NCBI RefSeq assembly: GCF_018343715.1
Contig: NZ_JAGYPL010000001.1
Span: 310,001-374,000 of the forward strand
Direction of reading: 5' to 3'
Source: Bacillus sp. FJAT-49711
GTDB lineage: Bacteria > Bacillota > Bacilli > Bacillales > Bacillaceae_C
DNA length: 64,000 bases
Position numbers and translations under genes: made by a program. Below the pieces are notes generated by a model, which worked only from the letters and a program-made list of their open reading frames with translations, was not told the origin of the DNA and did not search any database. Positions 1-8,411 of the stretch are shown piece after piece. The number at the start of each line of letters is the position of its first letter. Position 1 is the first letter of the stretch.

Positions 1-534
1 TCTATTACAATTGCTGCTTGGCCACAAGTTGATTCAAGTCTATCAGATCAAACAGCAGCGAGTGAAATGAAACTTTTGATGGATATCATTCATTCTGTTC
101 GTACAATTAGGGCAGAAGTGAACACGCCGATGAGCAAGAAAATAAAAATGATGCTTAAGGCAAGAGATGAAGAGGTTCTTGCGGCGTTAGAAAAAAACAA
201 ACATTTCATCGAAAGATTTTGTAATCCTGAAGAACTAGAGATTGCTATTAACATTACTCCGCCGGAAAAATCGATGTCTGCTGTAGTAACTGGTGCAGAA
301 CTCTTTTTACCATTAGCCGGGCTTATCAATATTGAAGAGGAAATTGTTCGACTAGAAAAAGAATGGGATAAGTGGAACAAAGAAGTAGAACGTGTTCAAA
401 AGAAACTTTCTAACGAAAAATTTATCAGCAAAGCACCACAGTCCATTGTTGATGAAGAACGTGCGAAAGAGAAGGATTATTTGGAAAAGCGTGCAACAGT
501 AGAAGAAAGGCTAAAGGAAATAAAATCAGAGTAA
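1..534 (+). CDS. valS: Valyl-tRNA synthetase, C-terminal part (5' truncated by window)
   Basis: The reading frame is open from the first base and gives 177 residues of the C-terminal end of ValRS, the cytoplasmic class I enzyme that charges tRNA-Val. The visible part covers the end of the anticodon-binding domain (motif [12 protein letters not shown]) and the C-terminal coiled-coil arm, which is rich in Lys/Glu with heptad-like spacing over the last 65 residues or so. The catalytic HIGH and KMSKS parts lie upstream of the window. The valS-folC order matches Bacillus subtilis. The ATG at 67 is internal to the gene and is not a start. Confidence 0.95.
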   Translation, partial: SITIAAWPQVDSSLSDQTAASEMKLLMDIIHSVRTIRAEVNTPMSKKIKMMLKARDEEVLAALEKNKHFIERFCNPEELEIAINITPPEKSMSAVVTGAELFLPLAGLINIEEEIVRLEKEWDKWNKEVERVQKKLSNEKFISKAPQSIVDEERAKEKDYLEKRATVEERLKEIKSE

Positions 535-540
535 AGAGAG

Positions 541-565
541 AAGCGAATCCGATTAGGATTCGCTT
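541..565 (+). terminator. Hairpin between valS and folC
   Basis: A perfect 10-bp stem (541-550 with 556-565, loop gatta) lies just after the valS stop. No T-run follows, so it may be a weak terminator, an mRNA 3'-stabilising hairpin or a processing site. folC probably receives read-through transcription. Confidence 0.5.
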
Positions 566-593
566 TGATAATGAAGACAAGAGGTGCAAGTGA

Positions 594-1898
594 ATGTTGC
601 AATCATACGAAGAAGCACTTGAATGGATACATTCTCGATTAAGATTAGGAATAAAACCAGGATTAAAAAGAATGGAATGGATGCTTGAAAGATTAGGAAA
701 CCCTGAGAAGGGGCTTAAGGCCATTCATGTCGGAGGAACAAATGGGAAAGGCTCTACCGTTGCATACCTTCGCTCAATCTTGAATGAAGCTGGATATAGG
801 GTGGGCACCTTTACTTCTCCATACATCGAACAATTTAATGAAAGAATTAGTGTGGATGGACAGCCGATTCAAGATCAAGAAATAACGGAATTGACCAATA
901 TTATAAAACCGCTGGCAAAGGAATTAGAACAGACAGAGCTTGGATCTCCTACTGAATTCGAAGTCATTACGGCGATGGCTCTTTATTACTTTTCCAAGAT
1001 AAACCCAATGGATATAACGGTTATCGAAGTAGGTCTTGGCGGAAGGTTTGATTCAACGAATGTCATTGAACCGATTGCTACGATCATCACGAATGTTGGT
1101 ATGGATCACACGCAAATATTGGGTGACACGATAAGCAAAATTGCTTTTGAAAAGGCAGGGATTATTAAGAAAAACACCCCGATTATTACGTGTGTGCAAA
1201 ATGAAAAAGCTTTATCTGTTTTGAAAGAAACTGCAAATGAAAAGTGTGCAGAGATGATACAAATCAAAAAGGATTTTTTTGTTACGGATCATCGTTCTTT
1301 AGAGGATTGTGAACAATTTACATATTCATCAACAGTGGATGAGATGAATGAATTGCAACTTTCACTTCTAGGCAAGCATCAAACTGAAAATGCTGCAGGA
1401 GCTATAGCGGCGATAGAGTTTTTAAATAATACCGGAGCCATTCTTGTAGATGAATATAATATTAGGACAGGCCTAAAGAAGGCATATTGGCCAGGAAGAA
1501 TGGAGATATTGCAGGAACATCCTACTGTGTTAATAGATGGTGCACACAATCCTGAGGGTGTACAAGCATTTGCAAATGCTATTCGGCAGCGTTATCAAGG
1601 CAGGAAGGTAAAAATTATCTTTTCAGCCTTAAAAGATAAGGATCTGACTGAAATGTTTTCGATCTTTAAACAAATGGATGTAGAACTCTATTTAACCGAA
1701 TTTGATTTTCCAAGAGCGGCTTCGGCGCAGGAATTAAAGGAATTATGCAATAATCCATTAGCTAAAGCAGAATCGAATTGGCAAGAATTAATGAAATCAT
1801 TGATTTCTTCTTTGCAAGACGATGAGGTATTAGCCATAACCGGATCACTTTATTTTATCTCAACGATTAAGCCGTTTTTAGTGGGGAATTTAAAATAA
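594..1898 (+). CDS. folC: Folylpolyglutamate synthase / dihydrofolate synthase
   Basis: This 434-residue protein belongs to the Mur-ligase superfamily. It adds glutamate to dihydropteroate and to folates with ATP hydrolysis in the cytoplasm. Seen motifs: P-loop GTNGKGS at residues 48-54, the family segment EVGLGGRFDSTN at 145-156, and the C-terminal domain motif DGAHNPEG at 315-322. The length is normal for the family. The ATG start has a GAGGTG ribosome site about 8 nt upstream. It sits 60 bp after valS, as in B. subtilis, and ends before a two-way terminator. Confidence 0.96.
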   Translation: MLQSYEEALEWIHSRLRLGIKPGLKRMEWMLERLGNPEKGLKAIHVGGTNGKGSTVAYLRSILNEAGYRVGTFTSPYIEQFNERISVDGQPIQDQEITELTNIIKPLAKELEQTELGSPTEFEVITAMALYYFSKINPMDITVIEVGLGGRFDSTNVIEPIATIITNVGMDHTQILGDTISKIAFEKAGIIKKNTPIITCVQNEKALSVLKETANEKCAEMIQIKKDFFVTDHRSLEDCEQFTYSSTVDEMNELQLSLLGKHQTENAAGAIAAIEFLNNTGAILVDEYNIRTGLKKAYWPGRMEILQEHPTVLIDGAHNPEGVQAFANAIRQRYQGRKVKIIFSALKDKDLTEMFSIFKQMDVELYLTEFDFPRAASAQELKELCNNPLAKAESNWQELMKSLISSLQDDEVLAITGSLYFISTIKPFLVGNLK

Positions 1899-2010
1899 GA
1901 AACGACTATTCTACCAATTAATTCCGGGAATTCAACAACTTAACACAAACTATTAACAGTTAATCAATCGATAATAGTTTGAATCTCATTATATAATTGT
2001 AAAAAATAAA

Positions 2011-2041
2011 AAAAAGCAGATGGACAATTCATCTGCTTTTT
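2011..2041. terminator. Bidirectional terminator, folC / pilin-like gene
   Basis: A 12-bp stem (AAAAAGCAGATG, loop gacaatt, CATCTGCTTTTT) has A-runs on the left and T-runs on the right. It can therefore end folC transcripts rightward and the convergent pilin-like gene leftward. Confidence 0.85.
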
Positions 2042-2055
2042 TATAATGAATTTCT

Positions 2056-3537
2056 CTATTTAAAAGGCGCAAGGGTGGGATTATTAATAAATTCTTCTAC
2101 ATTAATAAAGGTAATAGATGGATTATAACCAGTATAGAATCCATCTCTAGCAATGACAATCCCCTTAAATGCCCCACCTTTAAAAGTTACTTTTCCATTT
2201 GGAGCAAATAAAATTCCGGTCAGCTCACTACTCCCAAAATTATTAAGAGTAATATCACCTTTACTAATGATAATCACGTTTCTTCTATTACTTTGATAAT
2301 CATCTAGTTTAAAAGAATTTTTTGAAAAGACCTTGCTGCCATCAGTTAAATTTCCACTTGAACGCACTTCGTAACCATTGGCGCTGTACCACGAATCTTC
2401 ACGAAAAGAAGGGGGAAGAATATGAATATTTTCAGGTATTACTTTTGTTTCCCCATGTTGATTAAAATTCTTTAAAATCCCAACTAAATTACCTGATTGT
2501 TCTTTTATAATAGTTCCTGCAATATAGATTTCATTTGCATTGATTTTTGCTGACCAATTTTTAAAAGTTACATTTCCAGTAATGATGACTTTCTTCCCTT
2601 TTATTTCGGCACTATCATTAAAAGATACACTTCCATCAATATAAATAGTGTCTCCATGTATTTTCGCAGCTCCGTTATTTAATTGCACATCCCCATCAAT
2701 GATAACTTTCTTCCCATTAATATCAGCACTGCTATTATGAGTGACATTTCCATCAATATAAATAGTATTGCCATAAATCTTTGCTCCGCCATTATTTAAT
2801 TGAACATGGCCCCCGATTCTTACTAATTCCGTATTGTTATAATCTCCGAGTTGTGTGCTGCTTTCAAATTTAACTTCATTTCCTTTTTTATCAATATATA
2901 TTTTTCTAACTGTTAATACATTATTACCGCCAAATACTAAATTTGAATTGTTGAGATTATTGATAACAACGGTTCCCGCTCCATTTTTATCCGTTTTTAC
3001 AGGTGTTGATCCGAAGATACCTAAATCTGTTCCATAAACAAAAATATTATTATTTTTCAAATAATCATAGAAATTTTCATCTTTGATAGGTGGATCAGGT
3101 ATTGGTTCCTTCGGTACATTTATGACAAAGTTTTCTCTTTTCTGTTTTTCCATGAATGTATCAACTTCAAAACTATAATTATGTTCTTTATTTGTAAGCT
3201 TGAGCTCAACATGCCCTTCATTATTATTTCTAGGAGTCCAACATTTTTCTTTCTTTAATTCTGCTTTATCTATATATATTTCCAATGCTAATTTGTCATC
3301 TATAAGTGATTGATCATAGCAAACTTCGCCCTTATTTTTTAATTGATACCTCATATTCGACATAATTATATTTGCTTCTTGCCTTAATTCGACATGTGCT
3401 TGCGTTTTATCATTGAACTTTTTAGTAGTGGAAAGTACACTAAAGGTTAGACCTATAATTAATGTCGAAATGGCTAAGGTGGTCAATAATTCTATGAGAG
3501 TAATTCCCTTTTGTTGTGATACATACTTTTTAATCAA
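2056..3537 (-). CDS. Type IV pilin-like protein with internal beta-repeat domain
   Basis: The 493-residue product starts with a class III signal peptide: basic leader, cleavage after Gly11, then ITLIE with Glu at mature +5, and a hydrophobic stretch to about residue 35. PilD should therefore process it for membrane or pilus delivery. Residues 252-329 are two near-identical 39-residue units (for example AKIYGNTIYIDG and AKIHGDTIYIDG), followed by a partial third. Each unit splits into two turns of about 20 residues with alternating hydrophobics, suggesting a beta-helix like that of bactofilins. The C-terminal part has LTGILFAPNGKVTF, a motif I associate with surface pilus-linked proteins. The start is TTG with a GGTGA site. 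It is transcribed divergently from the pilus operon 54 bp away. Possible roles are tip protein, adhesin or minor pilin; the function is not known. Confidence 0.8.
   Translation of the reverse strand: MIKKYVSQQKGITLIELLTTLAISTLIIGLTFSVLSTTKKFNDKTQAHVELRQEANIIMSNMRYQLKNKGEVCYDQSLIDDKLALEIYIDKAELKKEKCWTPRNNNEGHVELKLTNKEHNYSFEVDTFMEKQKRENFVINVPKEPIPDPPIKDENFYDYLKNNNIFVYGTDLGIFGSTPVKTDKNGAGTVVINNLNNSNLVFGGNNVLTVRKIYIDKKGNEVKFESSTQLGDYNNTELVRIGGHVQLNNGGAKIYGNTIYIDGNVTHNSSADINGKKVIIDGDVQLNNGAAKIHGDTIYIDGSVSFNDSAEIKGKKVIITGNVTFKNWSAKINANEIYIAGTIIKEQSGNLVGILKNFNQHGETKVIPENIHILPPSFREDSWYSANGYEVRSSGNLTDGSKVFSKNSFKLDDYQSNRRNVIIISKGDITLNNFGSSELTGILFAPNGKVTFKGGAFKGIVIARDGFYTGYNPSITFINVEEFINNPTLAPFK
2551..2784 (-). 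repeat. Two tandem 117-bp units inside the pilin-like gene
   Basis: Two direct repeats of 117 bp encode the 39-residue protein repeat; the same words (ccatcaat, actttcttccc) recur exactly 117 bp apart. The high DNA identity suggests a fairly recent duplication or gene conversion. Unit number could vary among strains. Confidence 0.75.
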
Positions 3538-3591
3538 CTTGGTTCACCACACTTTTTAATAGTTTGATATCTTTTATGGAAGGATAAGATT

Positions 3592-4026
3592 ATGGATAAG
3601 ATAATCAAAAAATACTTAAATCATAAAGGTTTAACGCTTATAGAAATACTAGCTTCCATTACAATTTTAACAATTGTTATTTTATCATTCTTAGCCTTTT
3701 TCTCCCAAGCTATGCTTTTTTCAGGCAAGGCAGAGGACCGTGTAACTTCAATAAATATTGCTGAGACAGTATTAAGTAATGTAAAAGATCAAACAGCTGA
3801 TTATACAGGCAAGAATCCCCGTACAATAGACGAAAAACAATACAAAGAAATAGAACCTATAATTATAAATAATAAGTCCTACTATCCATATGTAAATAAA
3901 ACACAAGAAACGCCAGAGGAATTAAAATTACAAACTGTCCATGTTTTGATATTTACTCATAAAAGTGATAATACACCTGTTTCTGAAACCTACGGTTATC
4001 TTAAGTTGGAGGATAAAGATGAATAA
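3592..4026 (+). CDS. Minor type IV pilin (PilV-like)
   Basis: The 144-residue product has a short basic leader (MDKIIKKYLNHKG), predicted cleavage after Gly13, then LTLIE with the conserved Glu at +5 and a hydrophobic helix of about 20 residues. This is the N-methylation prepilin signature, so PilD should cleave it before assembly. The C-terminal domain is short and not recognisable. The ATG follows a GGAAGGATAAG ribosome site. It opens the rightward pilus gene series and overlaps the next gene by 8 nt, implying translational coupling. Confidence 0.85.
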   Translation: MDKIIKKYLNHKGLTLIEILASITILTIVILSFLAFFSQAMLFSGKAEDRVTSINIAETVLSNVKDQTADYTGKNPRTIDEKQYKEIEPIIINNKSYYPYVNKTQETPEELKLQTVHVLIFTHKSDNTPVSETYGYLKLEDKDE

Positions 4027-4507
4027 CTATATTAAAAAACAAAACGGCTATGCTCTCATTCTAGTCCTCTTAATCATTACTATTATTGCAGTACTAACAC
4101 CGCCTATTATATCAAGTATCATGAGTAGTACCCACCAATATAAGAAAGTCGAACAAAATATACAAATTGAAAATTTAAGAGAAATGGGCATAACATATTT
4201 GGAAGGCGTAGTTGAGCAATCCGTTAATAAACTAAATACTGAAATTAAGTACTCGAACGATTCAGTGGAATATAAAAATAAATTAGAATCCAATATTGCA
4301 AAGTTTATTCCTGGAAATCAAATTACAAAGAAATTTAAAGAAGAAGGGCAACAATTTCGTTTGAAGATTAATTTAGTGAACATTGATAAAAACAACCAAA
4401 TTGTTATTGATTACCAAGTCACACCATCCTTAAATAATTCATTTGATGACACAAATACTTCAAATGAGGAAGCCATCGTTCATTTAGTGCAGGAAACTGA
4501 TAAATAG
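4019..4507 (+). CDS. Minor pilin lacking Glu5 (PilX/GspK-like)
   Basis: The 162-residue product begins MNNYIKKQNG followed by YALILVLLIITIIAVL. It has a prepilin leader and hydrophobic helix but no Glu at mature position +5. Loss of Glu5 is typical of tip pseudopilins of the GspK type and of PilX-like proteins, where it is linked to position at the pilus tip. The chosen ATG overlaps the previous stop and has GGAGG 7 nt upstream; an upstream in-frame ATG at 3965 lies inside the previous gene with no ribosome site. The globular part has low similarity to anything I recognise. Confidence 0.75.
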   Translation: MNNYIKKQNGYALILVLLIITIIAVLTPPIISSIMSSTHQYKKVEQNIQIENLREMGITYLEGVVEQSVNKLNTEIKYSNDSVEYKNKLESNIAKFIPGNQITKKFKEEGQQFRLKINLVNIDKNNQIVIDYQVTPSLNNSFDDTNTSNEEAIVHLVQETDK

Positions 4508-4687
4508 TTTATGGAATTCGTTTGATATGACAATTAATAACAATGTCACACCTTATTCAACAAAAATAAAATATTTTCGCCACATACCCCTATCATCTTT
4601 CAAATTACTTACCACTATTATACAATAATCATAGACTGAAGTGATAGAAATGGGATAAAAGCACTGTGACTAAAGGAGGGGTGAGCA

Positions 4688-5677
4688 ATGGCTATAGGAA
4701 AAACAAAAGTTATATTTCTATTGCTCCTAATTTCGTGTTTAATTATTGGTTGCTCCCGTTTTAATGACAACATTTCCAACAATCCTCAAGCATCAACGAA
4801 GGAACCTAAAGAGGAAGAAGTTATTTCAGATAACGAACTTACTAATAACGAATTTATGATTAGTGAAGTAAATAGGGAGTTCCAAAATACCCCCAGATTC
4901 CAATTGCTGTTAGATTCGCTACAAAATGTGGAGATTAAAGGCAAATCACAATTTTCGATTTTACAACATATCGAGAAAGCTAACCTATCATCTGTTGAAA
5001 GTGAAAATATGAGCGAGGTTGCTTCAATCTTATATGAACTCATAATTCAATCAAATCTTATTGTGATGGAAAGGAACATAAGTAATACATTTAATGATGA
5101 ATTCATTTTAGGCCTCGAAGCAAAAGTGGATCCCCAGTCTAAGCTCGATTTTAGCTTTTATAACCCAAACGAAGAACCTATTCATATTGAATGGAAACAA
5201 AGTAAAGGAAGCTTAAATGCAATATTATTTGGCTCCATTCAAAAAGAACAATATCGAATTCGTTTTGAGGAAGAAAAGTCATACAAACCAAGAATCATTA
5301 AACAATATAGTCCAGCCATTACAAACAACGATTTTCAAGTAAAAGAAAAAGGAAATGATGGCAAGTCAATAACTGTAATTAAAGAAAAGATGGATGTTAA
5401 CGGTAGAGTGGTAGATAAAGAAGTAGTTGCAGAAGATTTTTACTTGCCTGTCCATAAAATAGAGATTCATAGATTGCTAAAAGCCAGTGAAAAAAATATC
5501 GATGAAGAAGGCTCCCTAGAACAAGATAATAATCAAGTTGAGCAAGTTAATGATGAAGATAACAATGAATTGGATCAAAATGAGCAAGTAAAGGAAAAAG
5601 ACTCAAATGAAATGAAGCAAAATGAGACGGAAACAAATGACATTATTTGGACGGACCCAGGGGATATTTCGAAATAA
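4688..5677 (+). CDS. Lipoprotein encoded in the pilus locus
   Basis: The 329-residue product has a signal peptide ending in a lipobox (LIIGC, lipidated Cys22), so it should be anchored to the outer face of the membrane. The mature part is hydrophilic; the last 75 residues or so are dominated by Glu, Asn, Gln and Asp, with repeated EQ/NE/QV patterns that suggest a flexible tail. No known domain was recognised. A strong AAAGGAGGGG site precedes the ATG, and TACAAT at 4621 could be a -10 element. Its place between minor pilins and pilB suggests a role in pilus assembly or anchoring; this is inference from context only. Confidence 0.7.
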   Translation: MAIGKTKVIFLLLLISCLIIGCSRFNDNISNNPQASTKEPKEEEVISDNELTNNEFMISEVNREFQNTPRFQLLLDSLQNVEIKGKSQFSILQHIEKANLSSVESENMSEVASILYELIIQSNLIVMERNISNTFNDEFILGLEAKVDPQSKLDFSFYNPNEEPIHIEWKQSKGSLNAILFGSIQKEQYRIRFEEEKSYKPRIIKQYSPAITNNDFQVKEKGNDGKSITVIKEKMDVNGRVVDKEVVAEDFYLPVHKIEIHRLLKASEKNIDEEGSLEQDNNQVEQVNDEDNNELDQNEQVKEKDSNEMKQNETETNDIIWTDPGDISK

Positions 5678-5697
5678 TCTCAGGAGAGATGATAAAC

Positions 5698-7362
5698 ATG
5701 GTAAAGGCTAGGAAACGGCTTGGTGATTTACTCGTTGAATCTGGAATTATATCAGATTCGCAGCTTCAACAAGCATTAAAAGAACAAAGTGAAAGTCAAC
5801 GGCTTGGTGATACATTAGTTCAGAGAGGATATATAACAGAGCAACAATTAATTGAAGTTTTAGAGTTCCAACTAGGTATACCTCATATTAGTCTCTATCG
5901 CTATCCTTTTGATCCTAAATTATTCTCGATCATACCTAAAGTTGTTGCTAAAAGAAACCTTATTATCCCGTTAAAAAAAGAAGGCGACAAGCTTTTTGTC
6001 GCGATGGCAGACCCAATGGATTTTTATACTATCGAAGATTTAAGATTAGCAACTGGGTTTCATGTAGAAGCAGCAATTGCTACAAAAGATGATATTTTAA
6101 GGGCAATTAATAAATATTATGATATGAATGATCAATTTGATGATATAGCGGAACAAATTCCAGAGGTTGTTCAAGTTGTTGAACAGGAAGAAATTACTGA
6201 CCAAGACTCTCCAGTCGTCAAACTAGTTAATCAAATATTTACAAATGCTTTTGTACAAAGAGCAAGTGATATTCATATTGATCCACAGGAGACAAAAATA
6301 ATCATTCGCTACAGAGTCGATGGTTTATTACGAACTGAACGAACTTTGCCAAAGTATATGCAAAGTGTACTGACGGCAAGAATTAAAATTATGGCAAATT
6401 TAGATATTACCGAACATCGTATTCCTCAGGATGGGCGGATAAAAACAAATATAGAATTTCGTCATGTCGATGTACGTGTTTCAACGTTGCCAACTGTTTT
6501 TGGTGAAAAAATTGTGTTGCGAATAATGGATTTGAGCAGTAGACTAAATGATCTTAATCAACTTGGCTTTAACAAGAAAAACTTAGAACGGCTGCTTCAT
6601 ATGATTGAGAAGCCACATGGGATTGTGCTGTTGACAGGTCCGACTGGTTCAGGGAAATCTTCCACTTTATATGCTGCTTTAAACCATTTAAATAGTGAAG
6701 AGATGAATATTATTACAATTGAGGATCCAGTTGAATATCAATTGGAAGGCATTAATCAAATTCAAATCAATTCGAATGTAGGTTTAACGTTTGCTACTGG
6801 CTTAAGGTCTATTTTAAGACAAGACCCGAATATTATTATGATCGGGGAAATCCGTGATAAGGAAACTGTGGAAATTGCCATTCGTGCATCACTCACAGGT
6901 CATTTAGTTTTATCGACAATCCATACTAATGATTCTTTAAGTACAGTCACACGCCTATTTGATATGGGTGTGGAACCATTTTTGATTGCAAATTCAGTTA
7001 CTGGGATTGTGGCGCAGCGTCTCGTTCGAAAAGTATGCCGCGATTGTGCCGAAATGCATGAACCATCCCAGCGTGAAATTGCCATTTTTGCAAAACGAGG
7101 GATGAGTATTGAAAAAGTAGTTCGTGGAAGTGGCTGTGCATCCTGTAATATGACGGGATACCGAGGACGAATAGCAATACAGGAAGTTCTTGAAGTAAAT
7201 GCAGAGTTGCGTAGAGCAATGATGAATAATGAACCATTCTCAAAGCTGCGTGAGCTGGCGATCGAAAACGAAACGATTTTCCTAATTGATGATGGGTTAT
7301 TAAAAGTACAACAAGGAATTACAACGACAGAAGAAGTATTGCGAATTGCGCTAGTGGAGTAG
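5698..7362 (+). CDS. pilB: Type IV pilus extension ATPase PilB (GspE family)
   Basis: This 554-residue hexameric ATPase powers pilin polymerisation at the inner face of the membrane. Order of parts: N-terminal MshEN/GspE-N domain (RLGDLLVESGIIS repeated as RLGDTLVQRGYIT), Walker A GPTGSGKSS at 314-322, Walker B IIMIGEIRD at 379-387, His box GHLVLSTIHTND, and a zinc tetracysteine (Cys447, Cys450, Cys480, Cys483). The tetracysteine and full N-terminal domain separate it from PilT. ATG 5698 has AGGAGAG 9 nt upstream; ATG 5689 touches the ribosome site and is unlikely. It is followed 2 nt later by pilT. Confidence 0.95.
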   Translation: MVKARKRLGDLLVESGIISDSQLQQALKEQSESQRLGDTLVQRGYITEQQLIEVLEFQLGIPHISLYRYPFDPKLFSIIPKVVAKRNLIIPLKKEGDKLFVAMADPMDFYTIEDLRLATGFHVEAAIATKDDILRAINKYYDMNDQFDDIAEQIPEVVQVVEQEEITDQDSPVVKLVNQIFTNAFVQRASDIHIDPQETKIIIRYRVDGLLRTERTLPKYMQSVLTARIKIMANLDITEHRIPQDGRIKTNIEFRHVDVRVSTLPTVFGEKIVLRIMDLSSRLNDLNQLGFNKKNLERLLHMIEKPHGIVLLTGPTGSGKSSTLYAALNHLNSEEMNIITIEDPVEYQLEGINQIQINSNVGLTFATGLRSILRQDPNIIMIGEIRDKETVEIAIRASLTGHLVLSTIHTNDSLSTVTRLFDMGVEPFLIANSVTGIVAQRLVRKVCRDCAEMHEPSQREIAIFAKRGMSIEKVVRGSGCASCNMTGYRGRIAIQEVLEVNAELRRAMMNNEPFSKLRELAIENETIFLIDDGLLKVQQGITTTEEVLRIALVE

Positions 7363-7364
7363 GT

Positions 7365-8411
7365 GTGAAAATGGATAATCATAGTAATACATTATTGGCT
7401 TCTGCTTTTGAAATAGGTGCATCGGATCTTCATTTAACGGTCGGAGTTCCACCTATTATGAGAATTAATGGAACGCTGAAACGATATGGGCGTGAAGAAC
7501 TTTTGCCAGTAGATACGGAAAATATAGCAAAATCACTCATTCCGTCACATCTATGGGATTCTTTTATAGAAAAAGGGGAAATTGATTTTTCATATGGAAT
7601 CCCTGGCGTATCGCGATTTCGTGTAAATGCCTTTCATCAGCGTTCATGTGTAGCTCTGGCGATTCGTGTAATTCCAACTCATATACCAACTTTAGATGAT
7701 TTGAAATTACCGCCTATATTAAAGAAGCTATGTGAAAAGCCCCAAGGATTATTTCTTGTTACTGGTCCAACAGGAAGCGGTAAATCAACGACGCTTGCGG
7801 CAATGATTGGTTATATGAACAAGACGATGAGCAAGCATATTATTACCTTGGAAGATCCAATTGAATATTTGCATAAGCATGGGATGTCGATCATTGATCA
7901 AAGAGAAATAGGATTTGATACTCGAAGCTTTAATCAAGGATTAAGAAGTGCTTTAAGACAGGATCCCGATGTTATTCTTGTTGGAGAAATGCGGGACTTG
8001 GAAACCATTCAGACTGCAATCACAGCGGCGGAAACAGGGCATCTCGTATTAGGTACCTTGCATACTTCTAGTGCACCGTCGACCATTGATAGGATTATTG
8101 ATGTATTTCCGCCTGCCCAACAAACGCAAATAAGAATTCAGCTTGCGTCTGTTTTAACGGGGATTATTTCGCAACGACTTTTTCCAACTACAGATAAAAA
8201 AGGGAGGGTTGCTGCTACGGAAATGCTTGTACACAATACAGCTATCGCAAATTTGATTCGGAATGAAAAAATTCATCAAATCTCCAATGTTCTCCAGACA
8301 TCAAGGAATGAAGGCATGCATTTATTGGAGACGAGTATTAAAGATTTAGTAACAGCAGAACAAATTCCTAAAGAAATAGCCTATCCTTATCTAAAAGGAA
8401 ATGACTTATAA
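7365..8411 (+). CDS. pilT: Type IV pilus retraction ATPase PilT
   Basis: This 348-residue ATPase depolymerises pili and drives twitching. Seen: Walker A GPTGSGKST at 134-142, Walker B VILVGEMRD at 203-211, His box GHLVLGTLHT, and AIANLIRN at 293-300, which matches the PilT-specific AIRNLIRE retraction motif. There is no zinc tetracysteine. The GTG at 7365 or the ATG at 7371 may be the true start; GGAG at 7356 fits either. The stop overlaps the pilC start by 1 nt. B. subtilis competence loci lack a PilT, so this gene argues for a retractable pilus. Confidence 0.95.
   Translation: MKMDNHSNTLLASAFEIGASDLHLTVGVPPIMRINGTLKRYGREELLPVDTENIAKSLIPSHLWDSFIEKGEIDFSYGIPGVSRFRVNAFHQRSCVALAIRVIPTHIPTLDDLKLPPILKKLCEKPQGLFLVTGPTGSGKSTTLAAMIGYMNKTMSKHIITLEDPIEYLHKHGMSIIDQREIGFDTRSFNQGLRSALRQDPDVILVGEMRDLETIQTAITAAETGHLVLGTLHTSSAPSTIDRIIDVFPPAQQTQIRIQLASVLTGIISQRLFPTTDKKGRVAATEMLVHNTAIANLIRNEKIHQISNVLQTSRNEGMHLLETSIKDLVTAEQIPKEIAYPYLKGNDL

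Noticed and set aside
2551-2784. CRISPR-like array
   Set aside because: The repeats are 117-bp coding units with no spacers; no cas genes in the window.
6900-7382. 160-codon minus-strand frame opposite pilB
   Set aside because: Antisense of the conserved ATPase domain, with no supporting start or homology.
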